From Massilia sp. Bi118 (GTDB lineage: Bacteria; Pseudomonadota; Gammaproteobacteria; Burkholderiales; Burkholderiaceae_D): a stretch of DNA of 64,000 bases. Below, piece after piece: positions 53,902 through 63,968 of this stretch. The notes under the pieces are model-generated. The model searched no databases and had not been told where the DNA came from. It worked only from the letters and a program-made list of their open reading frames with translations. The stretch spans positions 248,001 to 312,000 of the forward strand of contig NZ_CAKKMV010000005.1 in assembly GCF_918697865.1 (NCBI RefSeq), written 5' to 3'. Positions within the stretch are counted from its first letter, which is position 1. Every line of letters starts with the position of its first letter. The translations under genes were made by a program, and so were the position numbers.

Positions 53902-55116
53902 ATGACCACTCTCCCGAATTTCCGCGATCCCGCCGTCCTGCTCGACCACGCACGCCACACCATGCGCTTCTACCACCCGCGCGCCATCGACCCGGCCGGC
54001 GGCATGTACCAGTATTTCAAGGACGACGGCACGGTCTACGACCCGCGCCACCGCCACCTGGTCAGCAGCACCCGCTTCGTGTTCACCTATGCGATGGCCT
54101 GGCGCCACTTCAAGGACCCGGCCTACCTGGACGGCCTGAAGCACGCCGTGACTTTCCTGCGCGAGGCGCACCGCCAGCAGGACGGCAGCTACGCCTGGAT
54201 GCTGGACGGCCGCGACATCGAGGACGGCACCCAGCACGCCTACGGCGAAGCCTTCGTGCTGCTGGCCTATGCGCATGCCGCGATGGCGGGAATGGACGAG
54301 GCACGCCCGTGGATCGGCGAAGCGTTCGACCTGATGGAGAAACGCTTCTGGAACGCCGCCGACGGCCTGTACGCCGACGAAGCGAGCCAGGACTGGAGCA
54401 CGCTCTCGAGCTACCGCGGCCAGAACGCCAACATGCACGCCTGCGAAGCGCTGCAGGCCGCGTGGCAGGCCACCGGCGAGCGCCGCTACCTGGAGCGCGC
54501 CTGGCTGGTCGCCTTCAACATCACCCAGCGCCAGGCCGGGCGCTGCGGAGGCCTGATCTGGGAGCACTACGACGAACAGTGGCAGCCGGACTGGAAGTTC
54601 AACATCGACGATCCGGAAAACCTGTTCCGCCCCTGGGGCTACCAGCCCGGCCACTTCACGGAGTGGGCCAAGCTGCTGGTGCAGCTGGAAGCGCGCGGCA
54701 AGGGCGTGCTGGACCAGGACCTGGGCTGGCTGCTGCCGACCGCCGAAAAGCTGTTCGGCGTGGCGGTGGAGAAGGGTTGGGATCCTGAAAACGGCGGCCT
54801 GTGCTACTCGTTGGCGCCCGACCTGGCGATCTGCGACTGGCACAAGTACTTCTGGGTGCAGGCCGAGAGCGCGGCCGCTGCCGCCATGCTGGCCAAGCGC
54901 ACCGGTAACGCAAAGTACTGGGACTGGTACCAGCGCCTGTGGGAATACAGCTGGACGCATTTCGTCGATCACCAGTACGGCGCCTGGTTCCGCATCCTCG
55001 ACCGCGAGAACCGCAAGCTGAGCGACGAAAAGAGCCCGGCGGGCAAGGTCGATTACCACACCATGGGCGCCTGCTACGACATCCTGACGGTGCTGGCGGA
55101 GTCCGGCCATGCATGA
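53902..55116 (+). CDS. AGE-family sugar isomerase/epimerase, likely mannose isomerase
   Basis: A 404-residue (alpha/alpha)6-barrel enzyme of the N-acylglucosamine 2-epimerase/aldose-ketose isomerase family. MYQYFKDDGTVYDPRHRHLVSSTRFVFTYAMA, SYRGQNANMHACEALQAA and NLFRPWGYQPGHFTEWAKLL contain the conserved active-site Arg and His residues. The DDG..YD and GHFTEW forms resemble YihS/D-mannose isomerase proteins more than GlcNAc epimerases. In this locus it would convert mannose to fructose. It overlaps the PfkB kinase gene by 8 bases, which supports a two-step mannose to fructose-6-phosphate route. Direct assignment between mannose isomerase and epimerase needs biochemistry. Confidence 0.92.
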   Translation: MTTLPNFRDPAVLLDHARHTMRFYHPRAIDPAGGMYQYFKDDGTVYDPRHRHLVSSTRFVFTYAMAWRHFKDPAYLDGLKHAVTFLREAHRQQDGSYAWMLDGRDIEDGTQHAYGEAFVLLAYAHAAMAGMDEARPWIGEAFDLMEKRFWNAADGLYADEASQDWSTLSSYRGQNANMHACEALQAAWQATGERRYLERAWLVAFNITQRQAGRCGGLIWEHYDEQWQPDWKFNIDDPENLFRPWGYQPGHFTEWAKLLVQLEARGKGVLDQDLGWLLPTAEKLFGVAVEKGWDPENGGLCYSLAPDLAICDWHKYFWVQAESAAAAAMLAKRTGNAKYWDWYQRLWEYSWTHFVDHQYGAWFRILDRENRKLSDEKSPAGKVDYHTMGACYDILTVLAESGHA

Positions 55117-56032
55117 CGCGCCATTGATGTTATGCGCCGGCGAGGCGCTGACGGACATGATCGACCAGGGCAAGGAACACTGGGTCAGCCGCGTCGGCGG
55201 CTCGACCTGGAACGTGGCGCGCGCGCTGGCGGTGCTGGGCGAGCCCACCGGCTTTGCCGGCGCCATCAGCCAGGACCGCTTCGGCGACGCCCTGTGGGCG
55301 GCCAGCGAAGAGGCCGGCCTGGACCTGCGCCTGCTGCAGCGCGTGCCGCGTTCGCCGCTGCTGGCCATCGTGGAAAAATGCGAACCGCCGCGCTACTTCT
55401 TCATCGGCGAGGACAGCGCCGACCTGCACTTCGATCCGGCGGCGCTGCCCACCGGCTGGTCGGATTCGCTGCGCTGGGCGCATTTCGGCGGCATCAGCCT
55501 GGCGCGCGAGCCGCTGGCTTCGAAGCTGGCGGCGCTGGCCGAACAGCTGAAAGAGAAGGGCGTGGCGATCAGCTTCGACCCCAACTTCCGCAACCTGATG
55601 GACGAGCGCTATACGCCGACCTTGCAGCGGATGGCCGCGCTGGCCGACCTGATCAAGGTGTCCGACGACGATTTGCGCGGCCTGTTCCCGGGCACCGAGC
55701 TCGATGAGGCGCTGCGGCAGCTGCGCGCCTTCAACCCGAACGCGCTCTGCCTGCTGACGCGCGGCGGCGAAGGCGCCAGCCTGCTGCATCGCGCGGAGCG
55801 TGCCGATGCGCGCGCGCCGAAGGTGGACGTGGTGGACACGGTCGGCGCCGGCGACGCCAGCGCGGCCGGCCTGCTGCAAAGCCTGGCCCGCTACCCGGAC
55901 CGGTCGCTGCAGTCCCACCTGCACGCCGCGCTGGCGGCCGGTTCCGCCGCCTGCCTGCAGGCCGGCGCCACCCCGCCGCCGCCCGCGGTCATGCATCGAT
56001 TATTCGAACAGCTCGAAGGAGACGCCTCGTGA
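55109..56032 (+). CDS. PfkB-family sugar kinase, probable fructokinase
   Basis: The 307-residue kinase has the N-terminal VGGSTWNVARALAVLG signature (substrate-binding GG) and the C-terminal PfkB motif DTVGAGDAS at residues 243-251, with catalytic Asp249. FDPNFRNLM near residue 155 is typical of fructokinases. Placed just after the mannose isomerase, it would phosphorylate fructose for entry into glycolysis. The start overlaps the isomerase stop by 8 bases and its own stop overlaps the GH92 start, so translation is coupled. The sugar specificity is inferred from context. Confidence 0.92.
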   Translation: MHDAPLMLCAGEALTDMIDQGKEHWVSRVGGSTWNVARALAVLGEPTGFAGAISQDRFGDALWAASEEAGLDLRLLQRVPRSPLLAIVEKCEPPRYFFIGEDSADLHFDPAALPTGWSDSLRWAHFGGISLAREPLASKLAALAEQLKEKGVAISFDPNFRNLMDERYTPTLQRMAALADLIKVSDDDLRGLFPGTELDEALRQLRAFNPNALCLLTRGGEGASLLHRAERADARAPKVDVVDTVGAGDASAAGLLQSLARYPDRSLQSHLHAALAAGSAACLQAGATPPPPAVMHRLFEQLEGDAS

Positions 56033-58434
56033 TGCGCCTGACCCGATTCACCCTCCCATTTGCGCTCGCCCTGGCGGCCGGCGCCGCGCTCGCCGCCACG
56101 CAGTCCGCTTCCCTTACCCCGGTCAATACCTTCATCGGCACCCAGGACGAAGGCAATACCTACCCCGGCGCCTCGGCCCCGTTCGGCATGATCCAGATCA
56201 GCCCGACCGCGGACCACTACGCCGGCTACCGCTACAGCGACAAGCGCATCCGCGGCTTCGGCCACTCCTACGTGTCCGGCGCCGGCTGCTGGGAGCAGGG
56301 CGGGCAGCTGTCGGTGTTGCCGGTGACCGGCCGCATCGGCCCCGGCGGCGATTTCGACACCAGTAAACCAGGCAGCTTCGACTACAAGAAGTACGGCGCC
56401 GAGTACAGCCACGAGGGCGAAGTCGGCCAGGCCGGCTACTACAAGGTCCAGCTGAGCAGCTACGGCGGCATCACGGCGGAAGCCACCGCGCTGACCCGCG
56501 CCGCGGCCGAGCGCTACACCTTCGCCCCCGGCACCGCCACCGGCCACGTGCTGCTCAACCTGGGCCAGGCCAACGAGCGCCACAACGTGGTCGGCAGCGA
56601 AATCAAGCTGATCGACGAGCGCAGCGTCGAGGGCAAGATCGTCACCAACAGCTTCTGCGGCGGCGCCAAGTACACTACCTGGTTCCGCATCGTCTTCGAC
56701 CAGCCGGTGGTCGCCCATGGCATCTGGGACGACCGCGGCGGCTGGCCGGGCGTCAAGGGCCCCAGCCAGGCGGGCGAAGCCAAACCGCATGGCGTCTGGC
56801 TCAGCTTCGACCTGAAGAACGGGCGCGCCGTCACCGCGGTGAGCGCGATCTCCCACGTCGATGCAGAAGGTGCACGCAACAACCTGCAGGCCGAGGGCAT
56901 GGCCGGCGGCCGTCCGATGGCCTTCGACGCGATGAAGGACAAGGCGCAGGCGGCCTGGCAGCGCGAACTGGGCAGCGTGCGCATCGACGGCGGCAGCAAC
57001 GACGACCGCACCGTGTTCTACACCGCGCTGTACCACGCGCTGCTGCAGCCGATGACCGGCAACGACGCCGACGGCCGCTACCGCGGCTACGACAACAACG
57101 TGCACACCGCGCGCGACTGGACTTATTACGAGTACTTCTCGCTGTGGGACACCTACCGCGCGCAAAACCAGCTGCTGGCCCTGCTGCGCCCGCAGCGCGC
57201 GCGCGACATCGCGAATTCCGTGCTGAAGATCCGCGAGCAGGGCGGCTGGCTGCCGCGCTGGGGCTATGCCAACTTCGAGACCAACGTCATGACCGGCGAC
57301 CCGGTCACGCCCTTCCTGGTCGACCTGTGGCGCTTCGGCGCATTGAAAGGACGCGAGCGCGAAGCCTATGAGGCGCTGCGCCAGAATGCCTTCGGCGCGC
57401 CGCCCTTCAATATTCGCCCGCAGGGCCGCTCGGGCAACCCGACCTATCTGCAGAAGGGCTTCGTGCAGTACGACCGCACTTTCATGGCCAAGGGCATGGA
57501 CACCGACCCGCACCACGGTGCCTCGGCGACCCTGGAGTATGCGCTGGCCGACAGCGCGCTGGCGAAGATGGCCTGGGCGCTTGGCCTGGAAGACGACGCG
57601 CTGACCTTGTCGCAGCGCGCCCTCAACTGGAAGAAGGTGTGGGATCCGTCGGTGGTCGACGCGCCGACCGGCCTGCACGGCTTCCCGCGTCCGCGCCTGC
57701 AGGACGGCAGCTGGTTCGCCGACGTCGGCAGCGGCTTCGACCCGCGCGGCGACCACGGCTTCCACGAAGGCACGGCCTGGCAGTACCAGTGGCTGGTGCC
57801 GCAGGACGTGCCCGGCCTGGCCGCGGCCATGGGCGGCCAGGCCCAGGCCCTGCACCGCCTCGACCTGTTCTTCGACTACGACGCCATCCAGGCCGACCCG
57901 GCGGCGGTGCGCAAGTCCTGGGTGGTCGGCCCCTACAGCTACTACAGCCAGTTCCGCTACAACCCGAACAACGAGCCCGACCTGCACGCGCCCTGGATGT
58001 ACACCCTGATGGGCCAGCCCTGGAAGACCACCACCGTGCTGCGCGCGGCGGAAACCCTGTTCGGCAATGGCCCGAGCGGCGTCACCGGCAACGACGACCT
58101 CGGCACCATGTCGGCCTGGTACCTGTTCAGCGCGCTGGGCATCTATCCGGATGCGCCGGGCAGCGGCCGCTTCCTGCTGCATGCACCGCGCTTCGCCCGC
58201 GCCGAGATCGACCTGCCGCAAGGCCGCGTGCTGCGCATCGAGGCGCCCGACGCCAAAGCAGGCGAGCGCCGCTTCGTGCAGTCCGTGAACTGGGCCGGCA
58301 AGCCGCTGTCGCGCGTGTGGCTGGACTGGGAGCAGCTGCAGGCCGGCGGCACCCTCGGCTACCGCCTGGCGCCGCAGCCGAATCCTGCGGGCTGGGGCAC
58401 GCAGGCGGCCGATCTGCCCGCTGCACCAAAATAA
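56032..58434 (+). CDS. GH92 exo-alpha-mannosidase, exported
   Basis: An 800-residue GH92 enzyme. A signal peptide (MRLTRFTLPFALALAAGAALA) precedes VNTFIGTQDEGNTYPGASAPFGMIQISP, the family's N-terminal signature. GGWLPRWGYANFETNVMTGDPVTPFLVDLWRFG and the metal/catalytic region GNDDLGTMSAWYLFSALGIYP (Asp688-Asp689 as base candidates) follow. The FHEGTAWQYQW segment contains a His-Glu pair that I associate with alpha-1,2 specificity, with moderate certainty. The enzyme needs calcium and inverts configuration. AAGGAG lies upstream of both GTG 56029 and ATG 56032; I chose ATG. It acts with the GH2 beta-mannosidase on mannose-rich glycans. Confidence 0.95.
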   Translation: MRLTRFTLPFALALAAGAALAATQSASLTPVNTFIGTQDEGNTYPGASAPFGMIQISPTADHYAGYRYSDKRIRGFGHSYVSGAGCWEQGGQLSVLPVTGRIGPGGDFDTSKPGSFDYKKYGAEYSHEGEVGQAGYYKVQLSSYGGITAEATALTRAAAERYTFAPGTATGHVLLNLGQANERHNVVGSEIKLIDERSVEGKIVTNSFCGGAKYTTWFRIVFDQPVVAHGIWDDRGGWPGVKGPSQAGEAKPHGVWLSFDLKNGRAVTAVSAISHVDAEGARNNLQAEGMAGGRPMAFDAMKDKAQAAWQRELGSVRIDGGSNDDRTVFYTALYHALLQPMTGNDADGRYRGYDNNVHTARDWTYYEYFSLWDTYRAQNQLLALLRPQRARDIANSVLKIREQGGWLPRWGYANFETNVMTGDPVTPFLVDLWRFGALKGREREAYEALRQNAFGAPPFNIRPQGRSGNPTYLQKGFVQYDRTFMAKGMDTDPHHGASATLEYALADSALAKMAWALGLEDDALTLSQRALNWKKVWDPSVVDAPTGLHGFPRPRLQDGSWFADVGSGFDPRGDHGFHEGTAWQYQWLVPQDVPGLAAAMGGQAQALHRLDLFFDYDAIQADPAAVRKSWVVGPYSYYSQFRYNPNNEPDLHAPWMYTLMGQPWKTTTVLRAAETLFGNGPSGVTGNDDLGTMSAWYLFSALGIYPDAPGSGRFLLHAPRFARAEIDLPQGRVLRIEAPDAKAGERRFVQSVNWAGKPLSRVWLDWEQLQAGGTLGYRLAPQPNPAGWGTQAADLPAAPK

Positions 58435-58443
58435 GGAGACACC

Positions 58444-59697
58444 ATGGAACATATTTCGCAACCGGCGCTGCGGCCGCAGTCCAGCACCACCACCGGCAAC
58501 ACCGGGCCGCTGGTCATCATCACCATCCTGTTCTTCATGTGGGGCCTGCTCACCGCGCTGAACGACGTGCTGATCCCGCACCTGAAGGCGCTGTACACGC
58601 TCAACTACGTGCAGGCCATGCTGGTGCAATTCTGCTTCTTCGGCGCCTACGCCATCGTGTCGCTGCCGGCCGGCGCCCTGATCCGGAAGATCGGCTACCA
58701 GAGCGGCGCCGTGACCGGGCTGGTGATCGCGGCGGCCGGCTGCGCGCTGTTCTATCCGGCCTCGATGAGCGGCTACGCGCTGTTCCTGCTCGGCTTCTTC
58801 GTGCTGGCGGCCGGCATCACCATCCTGCAGGTGGCGGCCAATCCCTACGTGACGGTGCTGGGCGACCCGCGCACGGCCTCGAGCCGGCTGTCGCTAACCC
58901 AGGCCTTCAATTCGCTGGGCACGACCATCGCGCCCATCCTGGGCGGTGTGCTGATCCTGTCCGCCGGTGCGCAACAGGTCAGCGAAGCGTCCAGCGTCCA
59001 GAAGCCCTACCTGTTCCTGGCCGGCGCGCTGCTGCTGCTCGCTGTGCTGTTCGCTTTCGCGCGCCTGCCGAAGATCGAGCACGCCGATGACGGCGTGGTG
59101 CAGCTGGACACGGCTACCCGTGCCTCGGTGCTGTCGCATCCGCACCTGCTGATGGGCGCGATCGGCATCTTCCTGTATGTGGGCGGTGAGGTCAGCATCG
59201 GCAGCTTCCTGATCAACTTCATCGGCGAGCCGCACATCGCCGCCCTGAGCGCGGCGGACGCGGCCCACTACGTCAGCTACTACTGGGGCGGCGCCATGAT
59301 CGGCCGCTTCGTCGGCTTCGCCGTCATGCGCTACGTCAGCCCGGGCAAGACCCTGGCCTTCAATGCTGCCGTCTCCATCGCGCTGATCATGGCCGCCATC
59401 TTCGGCCACGGTCAGGCGGCGATGTGGGCGATCCTCGCGGTCGGCCTGTGCAATTCGATCATGTTCCCGACCATCTTCAGCATGGCGCTGTACCGCCTCG
59501 GCAAATTCACCGGCCAGGCCTCGGGCATCCTGTGCTTGGCCATCGTCGGCGGCGCCATCGTGCCTTTCGTGCAGGGCATGGTGGCCGACGCCGTGGGCCT
59601 GCAATGGTCCTTCCTGGTGCCGGCGGCCTGCTACGCCTTCATCCTCTACTTCGGCCTGCGCTTCGCCGGTCTCTACCTCGCCGGCGACAAGCAATGA
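58444..59697 (+). CDS. FucP/GluP-type MFS sugar permease
   Basis: A 417-residue permease with about 12 helices, of the fucose:H+/glucose-galactose group. Signatures are [61 protein letters not shown], and [15 protein letters not shown]. In related loci such permeases import hexoses released in the periplasm, here probably mannose. AAGGAG is six bases before the ATG, and the gene follows GH92 by 9 bases. Its stop overlaps the GH31 start. Confidence 0.93.
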   Translation: MEHISQPALRPQSSTTTGNTGPLVIITILFFMWGLLTALNDVLIPHLKALYTLNYVQAMLVQFCFFGAYAIVSLPAGALIRKIGYQSGAVTGLVIAAAGCALFYPASMSGYALFLLGFFVLAAGITILQVAANPYVTVLGDPRTASSRLSLTQAFNSLGTTIAPILGGVLILSAGAQQVSEASSVQKPYLFLAGALLLLAVLFAFARLPKIEHADDGVVQLDTATRASVLSHPHLLMGAIGIFLYVGGEVSIGSFLINFIGEPHIAALSAADAAHYVSYYWGGAMIGRFVGFAVMRYVSPGKTLAFNAAVSIALIMAAIFGHGQAAMWAILAVGLCNSIMFPTIFSMALYRLGKFTGQASGILCLAIVGGAIVPFVQGMVADAVGLQWSFLVPAACYAFILYFGLRFAGLYLAGDKQ

Positions 59698-62168
59698 GAA
59701 CAAGCCGGCTCCTGCGGATTCTTGCAGGCGCCGGCCTGATCGCCTGCATCGCCTTCTCCGCAATGCCCGCCGCCGCGGCCCTGCGCACGGTCGGCGCCGT
59801 CGTGCAAAGTACGCCGACGGACGATGGTGTGGACCTGCGCCTGTCCAGCGGTGCCCGGGTCCACGTCGGCTTCGTCACGCCGGATGTGCTGCGCGTGCGG
59901 ATGAACCCGGGCGGACGCTTCGACAAGGACGTCTCCTACGCTATCGCCGGCGCCATCCCCACATCCCGAGCGACGCTGACGAAGCAGGGCACCACGATCG
60001 AACTGCGCTCCGGCAGCGGCATCCGCGCCGTGATCCGGACCTCGCCCGAGCTGGCGATCTCGGTCTACGACGGCGCCGGCCGGCTGGTGGTCGCGGCCGA
60101 TCCGGCGCGGCCCATGGCCTTCAACACGGACGGCGGCGCCGTCGAAACGGCGATGCGCCGCGACGACTACGAGCTGTATTACGGCTTCGGCGAAAAGACG
60201 CTGCCGCTGTCGCGCCACCAGCAAGCCACGGTGATGTGGAATGCGGACGTGGCGCCCTATCCGGAAGGGCACGATCCGTCCTACCAGGCGATTCCCTTCT
60301 TCATCGCCCTGCACGAGGGCAGGAGCTACGGCCTGTTCTTCAACAATACCTGGCGCAGCTGGTTCGACATGGGCAAGACCGAACCCCACCGCTACAGCTT
60401 CGGCGCGAACGGCGGGGAGCTGGATTATTACGTGTTCAGCGGCGGGAAAGAGAGAACCCCGGCCGGCGTCCTGCGCGACTACACGCTGCTCACGGGACGC
60501 GGCGCCTTGCCGCCCCTGTGGGCGCTGGGCTACCAGCAGTCGCGCTGGTCCTACATGAGCCAGGAGAAGGTGCTGGACGTTGCGCGCGAGTTCCGCCGGC
60601 GCCGCATCCCGGCCGATGTGCTCTATCTGGACATCGACCACATGGACGGCTTCCGCGTGTTCACCTGGAACCCGAAGACCTTCCCCGATCCGAAGTCCAT
60701 GCTGGGCCAGCTGCACGAGCAGGGCTTTCATGCGGTGACCATCGTCGATCCGGGCATCAAGGTCGACCGCAACTACGCCATCTACCGTAGCGGCCGGGAG
60801 CAGGGCGTTTATGTGAAAAACGCCGACGGCAGCGAACTGCACGCCAAGGTCTGGCCGGGCATCTGCGCCTTCCCCGATTTCACTTCGCCGGCGGCGCGCG
60901 CCTGGTTCGGCGGCTTGTATGAAGCGGCGCTGGACATCGGCGTCGACGGCTTCTGGAACGACATGAACGAGCCCGGCGTGTTCCCGGCCGACGGTTTCGA
61001 CAAGCCCGAAATCTCCCTTGGCCCGCAGCGCAGCTTCCCGATCGACGTACGCCACGCCGGCGACGGCCGGCCGGGGTCGCACGCGCAGTACCACAACGTC
61101 TACGGCATGCAGATGGCGCGCGCCAGCTTCGAAGGCCTGCGCAGCCTGCGGCCCGACAGGCGCCCGCTGGTGCTGACGCGTGCCGGCTATGCGGGCGTGC
61201 AGCGCTACGCCGCGGTCTGGACCGGCGACAATTCGCCGACCTGGTCGCACCTGGCCCTGACGATCCCGATGCTCACCAACCTGTCGGTGTCGGGCGTGCC
61301 TTTCGTCGGCGCCGACGTCGGCGGCTTCATGGGCAGCCCGAGCGCGGAGCTGCACACGCGCTGGCTGCAGGCGGCGGCGCTGACGCCTTACTTCCGCACG
61401 CATTCCAGCGACGTCTCCGCGCCGCGCGAGCCCTGGGCCTTCGGCGCCGGGCTCGAAGCCATCAACCGCAGCACCATCGAGCTGCGCTACCGCCTGCTGC
61501 CTTATTTGTACACGCTGTTCGAGGAGAGCGAGCGCACAGGCCTGCCGCCGATGCGGCCCCTGTGGTTCGCGTATCCGGGCGATACTCGCGCCGCCCTGGT
61601 CGACGACCAGTTCCTGCTTGGCGCCGACCTGCTGGTGGCGCCGGTGCTGCGCGAAGGACAGCGCAAGCGCGAGGTCTACTTCCCCAAGGGCGATGCGTGG
61701 CTGGACTGGTGGGACGGCAGCCGCCACGAAGGCGGCAGCGCCGCGATGATCGCGGCGCCGCTGGACCGGTTGCCGCTGTTCGTCCGTGCGGGGGCGAGCG
61801 TGCCCGTGTCCGGGGTGGTGCAGCATACGGGCGAGATGAAGGGCGCCGGGCTGACGCTGGCGGTCGCGGTGGGCGGCGAGGGGACCAGCCACGTGTTCCA
61901 GGATGCCGGCGATGGCTATGGCTACCGGGAGGGCAGGTCGCGCCGGATCGCGGTGGCGCAGGACGGGCAGGGCCTGCGGCTGGACATTCCGCGGAACCGC
62001 GGCTACCAGCGGGTGGAGGCCATCGAGTTCATCGGCTTGCGGGCGGCGCCGGCTGGCGTGCACATCGACGGCAAGCCTGTGCAGGATCTGCGCTTCGATG
62101 CGGCGGCGCGCCGTCTGCGCATGGCGTTGCCGGATGAGAGCGTGAAGCGGATCACGCTCGTCCAATAA
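59694..62168 (+). CDS. GH31 alpha-glucosidase-type enzyme, exported
   Basis: The 824-residue GH31 enzyme has a signal peptide (residues 1-29, ..MPAAAALR). It shows the [15 protein letters not shown] region near 279-293, and [14 protein letters not shown] near 312-325. The nucleophile is Asp423 in [10 protein letters not shown] and the acid/base Asp512 in WTGDNSPTW. These are the strict GH31 signatures, and the DMNEP form fits alpha-glucosidases including glucosidase II-like enzymes. In an N-glycan locus it could trim terminal glucose from high-mannose glycans, or it may serve a different alpha-glucan. It is the last gene of the unit and overlaps the permease stop by ATGA. Confidence 0.95.
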   Translation: MRTSRLLRILAGAGLIACIAFSAMPAAAALRTVGAVVQSTPTDDGVDLRLSSGARVHVGFVTPDVLRVRMNPGGRFDKDVSYAIAGAIPTSRATLTKQGTTIELRSGSGIRAVIRTSPELAISVYDGAGRLVVAADPARPMAFNTDGGAVETAMRRDDYELYYGFGEKTLPLSRHQQATVMWNADVAPYPEGHDPSYQAIPFFIALHEGRSYGLFFNNTWRSWFDMGKTEPHRYSFGANGGELDYYVFSGGKERTPAGVLRDYTLLTGRGALPPLWALGYQQSRWSYMSQEKVLDVAREFRRRRIPADVLYLDIDHMDGFRVFTWNPKTFPDPKSMLGQLHEQGFHAVTIVDPGIKVDRNYAIYRSGREQGVYVKNADGSELHAKVWPGICAFPDFTSPAARAWFGGLYEAALDIGVDGFWNDMNEPGVFPADGFDKPEISLGPQRSFPIDVRHAGDGRPGSHAQYHNVYGMQMARASFEGLRSLRPDRRPLVLTRAGYAGVQRYAAVWTGDNSPTWSHLALTIPMLTNLSVSGVPFVGADVGGFMGSPSAELHTRWLQAAALTPYFRTHSSDVSAPREPWAFGAGLEAINRSTIELRYRLLPYLYTLFEESERTGLPPMRPLWFAYPGDTRAALVDDQFLLGADLLVAPVLREGQRKREVYFPKGDAWLDWWDGSRHEGGSAAMIAAPLDRLPLFVRAGASVPVSGVVQHTGEMKGAGLTLAVAVGGEGTSHVFQDAGDGYGYREGRSRRIAVAQDGQGLRLDIPRNRGYQRVEAIEFIGLRAAPAGVHIDGKPVQDLRFDAAARRLRMALPDESVKRITLVQ

Positions 62169-62342
62169 GCGAAACCAAGCCCTGCGCTATTGGAAATAGA
62201 ATTTTGCATTTGGAAACAGTGAGGCCGTTTTTCCACAATATGCACCTGCAATTGCAATCCCGTTCAGTTGGAGCAAACTCAAGAATGCGGCAGAAATCCG
62301 CTGTCGCGGTCGGCAAACTTCTTGAATCGGGAGTATTCGGCG

Positions 62343-63149
62343 ATGCCAAGTTCCACAGCAAAGAATGCGGGCAAGACAACGGGCGCCAAGAAACGAAAAA
62401 GCGCCAAGTTCAAAGTGGACCGAACCGACGGGGTGGTGAAGCTGGAAGGGCGCGGTCGCTTCATCGGCTCGGGTAAAAAGCTGAAGGTGGCCAAGACCGA
62501 GGACCGGCGCCATCTCTTGCACCTCAGTGAGCAATTGAAGCCGGTGTTGAGCCGCGTGTTCACCGCCCTGGAGCGGGAGCACAAGGGCGATAAGTCGAAA
62601 GCGCTGGCGGTTGTGCTGAATCACCTGCGCAAGCGGAACTTCAAGCGCCTGCCGAAAACGCTGGATCAGGCAATCATTCGTGTGGCCGACGAAGTCAACA
62701 GCTCGTCCATGAACCTGGTGCCCGACGATGCCGGGATCAACAAGGCGATCGAACATCTGCGCGCCGATTTGCGGGTTTATCTGACCGAGGCAGCCAAGGC
62801 CACGGCAGGCGTCTACCTGGACGATACGGGCACCCTGCTCGGCACCGAGATGGCACGGCTGCGTGCGCTTGCGGACAAGAGCTTCGCGGCCAAGAATGAA
62901 GGCACGCCGATCCAGAATGCACGCGACGTCATGACCGCGAGCGTGCGCGAACTCATCAAGGCCCAGCAGTCGCCCGCGGAAGTGCATGCGCTGGTCATGG
63001 ATCTGACCTACAGCGTGACTTTCGACCTGTCCTCCAAGGCCAGGCGGGAGCAGACGGCGCTGGTGCTGAAATGGCAGCGCGATATGGCGGCAGCCGAGAG
63101 TTGGCCGGCCGAGCAGCAACTCGATTGTATGTTGGGCATCATCCAGTAA
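62343..63149 (+). CDS. unrecognised basic protein upstream of the GH19 gene
   Basis: I do not recognise this 268-residue protein. It has a basic N-terminus (STAKNAGKTTGAKKRKSAKFKVDRTDG) and no signal peptide. An alpha-helical body rich in charged residues follows (LSRVFTALEREHKGDKSKALAVVLNHLRKRNFK, VTFDLSSKARREQTALVLKWQRD). The frame is open from 62268, but the ATG at 62343 has GGGAG nine bases before it. It lies 30 bases before the GH19 gene on the same strand, so the two are probably co-transcribed. An adaptor, chaperone or DNA-binding role would be guesswork. Confidence 0.7.
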   Translation: MPSSTAKNAGKTTGAKKRKSAKFKVDRTDGVVKLEGRGRFIGSGKKLKVAKTEDRRHLLHLSEQLKPVLSRVFTALEREHKGDKSKALAVVLNHLRKRNFKRLPKTLDQAIIRVADEVNSSSMNLVPDDAGINKAIEHLRADLRVYLTEAAKATAGVYLDDTGTLLGTEMARLRALADKSFAAKNEGTPIQNARDVMTASVRELIKAQQSPAEVHALVMDLTYSVTFDLSSKARREQTALVLKWQRDMAAAESWPAEQQLDCMLGIIQ

Positions 63150-63179
63150 GCGGACACTTCCCTCGAACGGAGGACTTCC

Positions 63180-63968
63180 ATGGGCATTCTATCCAGCGTT
63201 GGAAAGAAATGTACCAACGCGTATGCGGACGTGAAAATGCTTCAATGTGCGCTCAGCTATTTCTGGCGCGGCGCACCGTATCCCGCCGTCGGCATCGACG
63301 GCAAATGCGGAGATGGCACCGTCGCTGCGATTGCCGACTATCAGGAGCGCATTCAGCACATGGCCAAGCCAGATGGTCAGATATCTCCTCATGGCAAGAC
63401 CATCAAGTCTCTCTTCGATAACATACCTTCCACATTCGACCTGTGTTCGCTGCGTGGCATCATGGTGTACGCTGAGCGGGAATCGGTTGTCCGCTATTAC
63501 AAGCATCTGGTCACGACGATGGAAACACGATCGATCAACACGCCCTTGCGGCGCGCGCATTTCCTCGCCCAGCTCGGTCACGAGAGCGGCAGCTTCAAGT
63601 ACAACGAAGAGATTGCCAGCGGTACGGCCTACGAAGACCGCAAGGATTTGGGCAACACGCAAAAAGGCGATGGGGCCAGGTTCAAGGGCCGCGGACTGAT
63701 CCAGCTGACGGGGCGTAGCAATTATCTGGCGTATGGGAAGTCGATTGGCCGCGACCTGACGGTGGACGGCAACTGGAACCTGGTTGCCACCGATCCCGAG
63801 CTGGCGGTGGATGTGGCCGGGTGGTTCTGGGAGACGCAGGGACTCAACGCGTGGGCCGATGCCGATAAAGTGGAAAAGATCACGAGAATCATCAATGGGG
63901 GCCTCAACGGTCTGGCGGACCGCAAAGCCTATCTGGCCCGGTCAAAATGGTTCCTGGTGTACCCATGA
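63180..63968 (+). CDS. GH19 chitinase/lysozyme-type protein with N-terminal PG-binding-like domain
   Basis: A 262-residue protein. Residues 15-80 (DVKMLQCALSYF, VGIDGKCGDGTVAAIADYQ) look like a peptidoglycan-binding repeat. Residues 95-262 are a GH19 domain with RRAHFLAQLGHESGSFKYNEE (catalytic Glu135, second Glu near 143), GDGARFKGRGLIQLTGRSNY, and a final LARSKWFLVYP. GH19 members cleave chitin or peptidoglycan; the wall-binding domain favours the latter. No signal peptide is present, so release needs another route such as a type VI effector path, a holin, or lysis. GGAGG precedes the ATG. The next gene overlaps by ATGA. Confidence 0.9.
   Translation: MGILSSVGKKCTNAYADVKMLQCALSYFWRGAPYPAVGIDGKCGDGTVAAIADYQERIQHMAKPDGQISPHGKTIKSLFDNIPSTFDLCSLRGIMVYAERESVVRYYKHLVTTMETRSINTPLRRAHFLAQLGHESGSFKYNEEIASGTAYEDRKDLGNTQKGDGARFKGRGLIQLTGRSNYLAYGKSIGRDLTVDGNWNLVATDPELAVDVAGWFWETQGLNAWADADKVEKITRIINGGLNGLADRKAYLARSKWFLVYP

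Noticed and set aside
55891-58629. Minus-strand open frame of 912 codons opposite GH92
   Set aside because: Antisense shadow of the GH92 gene, without family signatures.
63180-63968. Prophage endolysin as the explanation for the GH19 gene
   Set aside because: No capsid, tail, integrase or holin gene is seen in the visible flank. It stays possible beyond the window edge, so it was not adopted.
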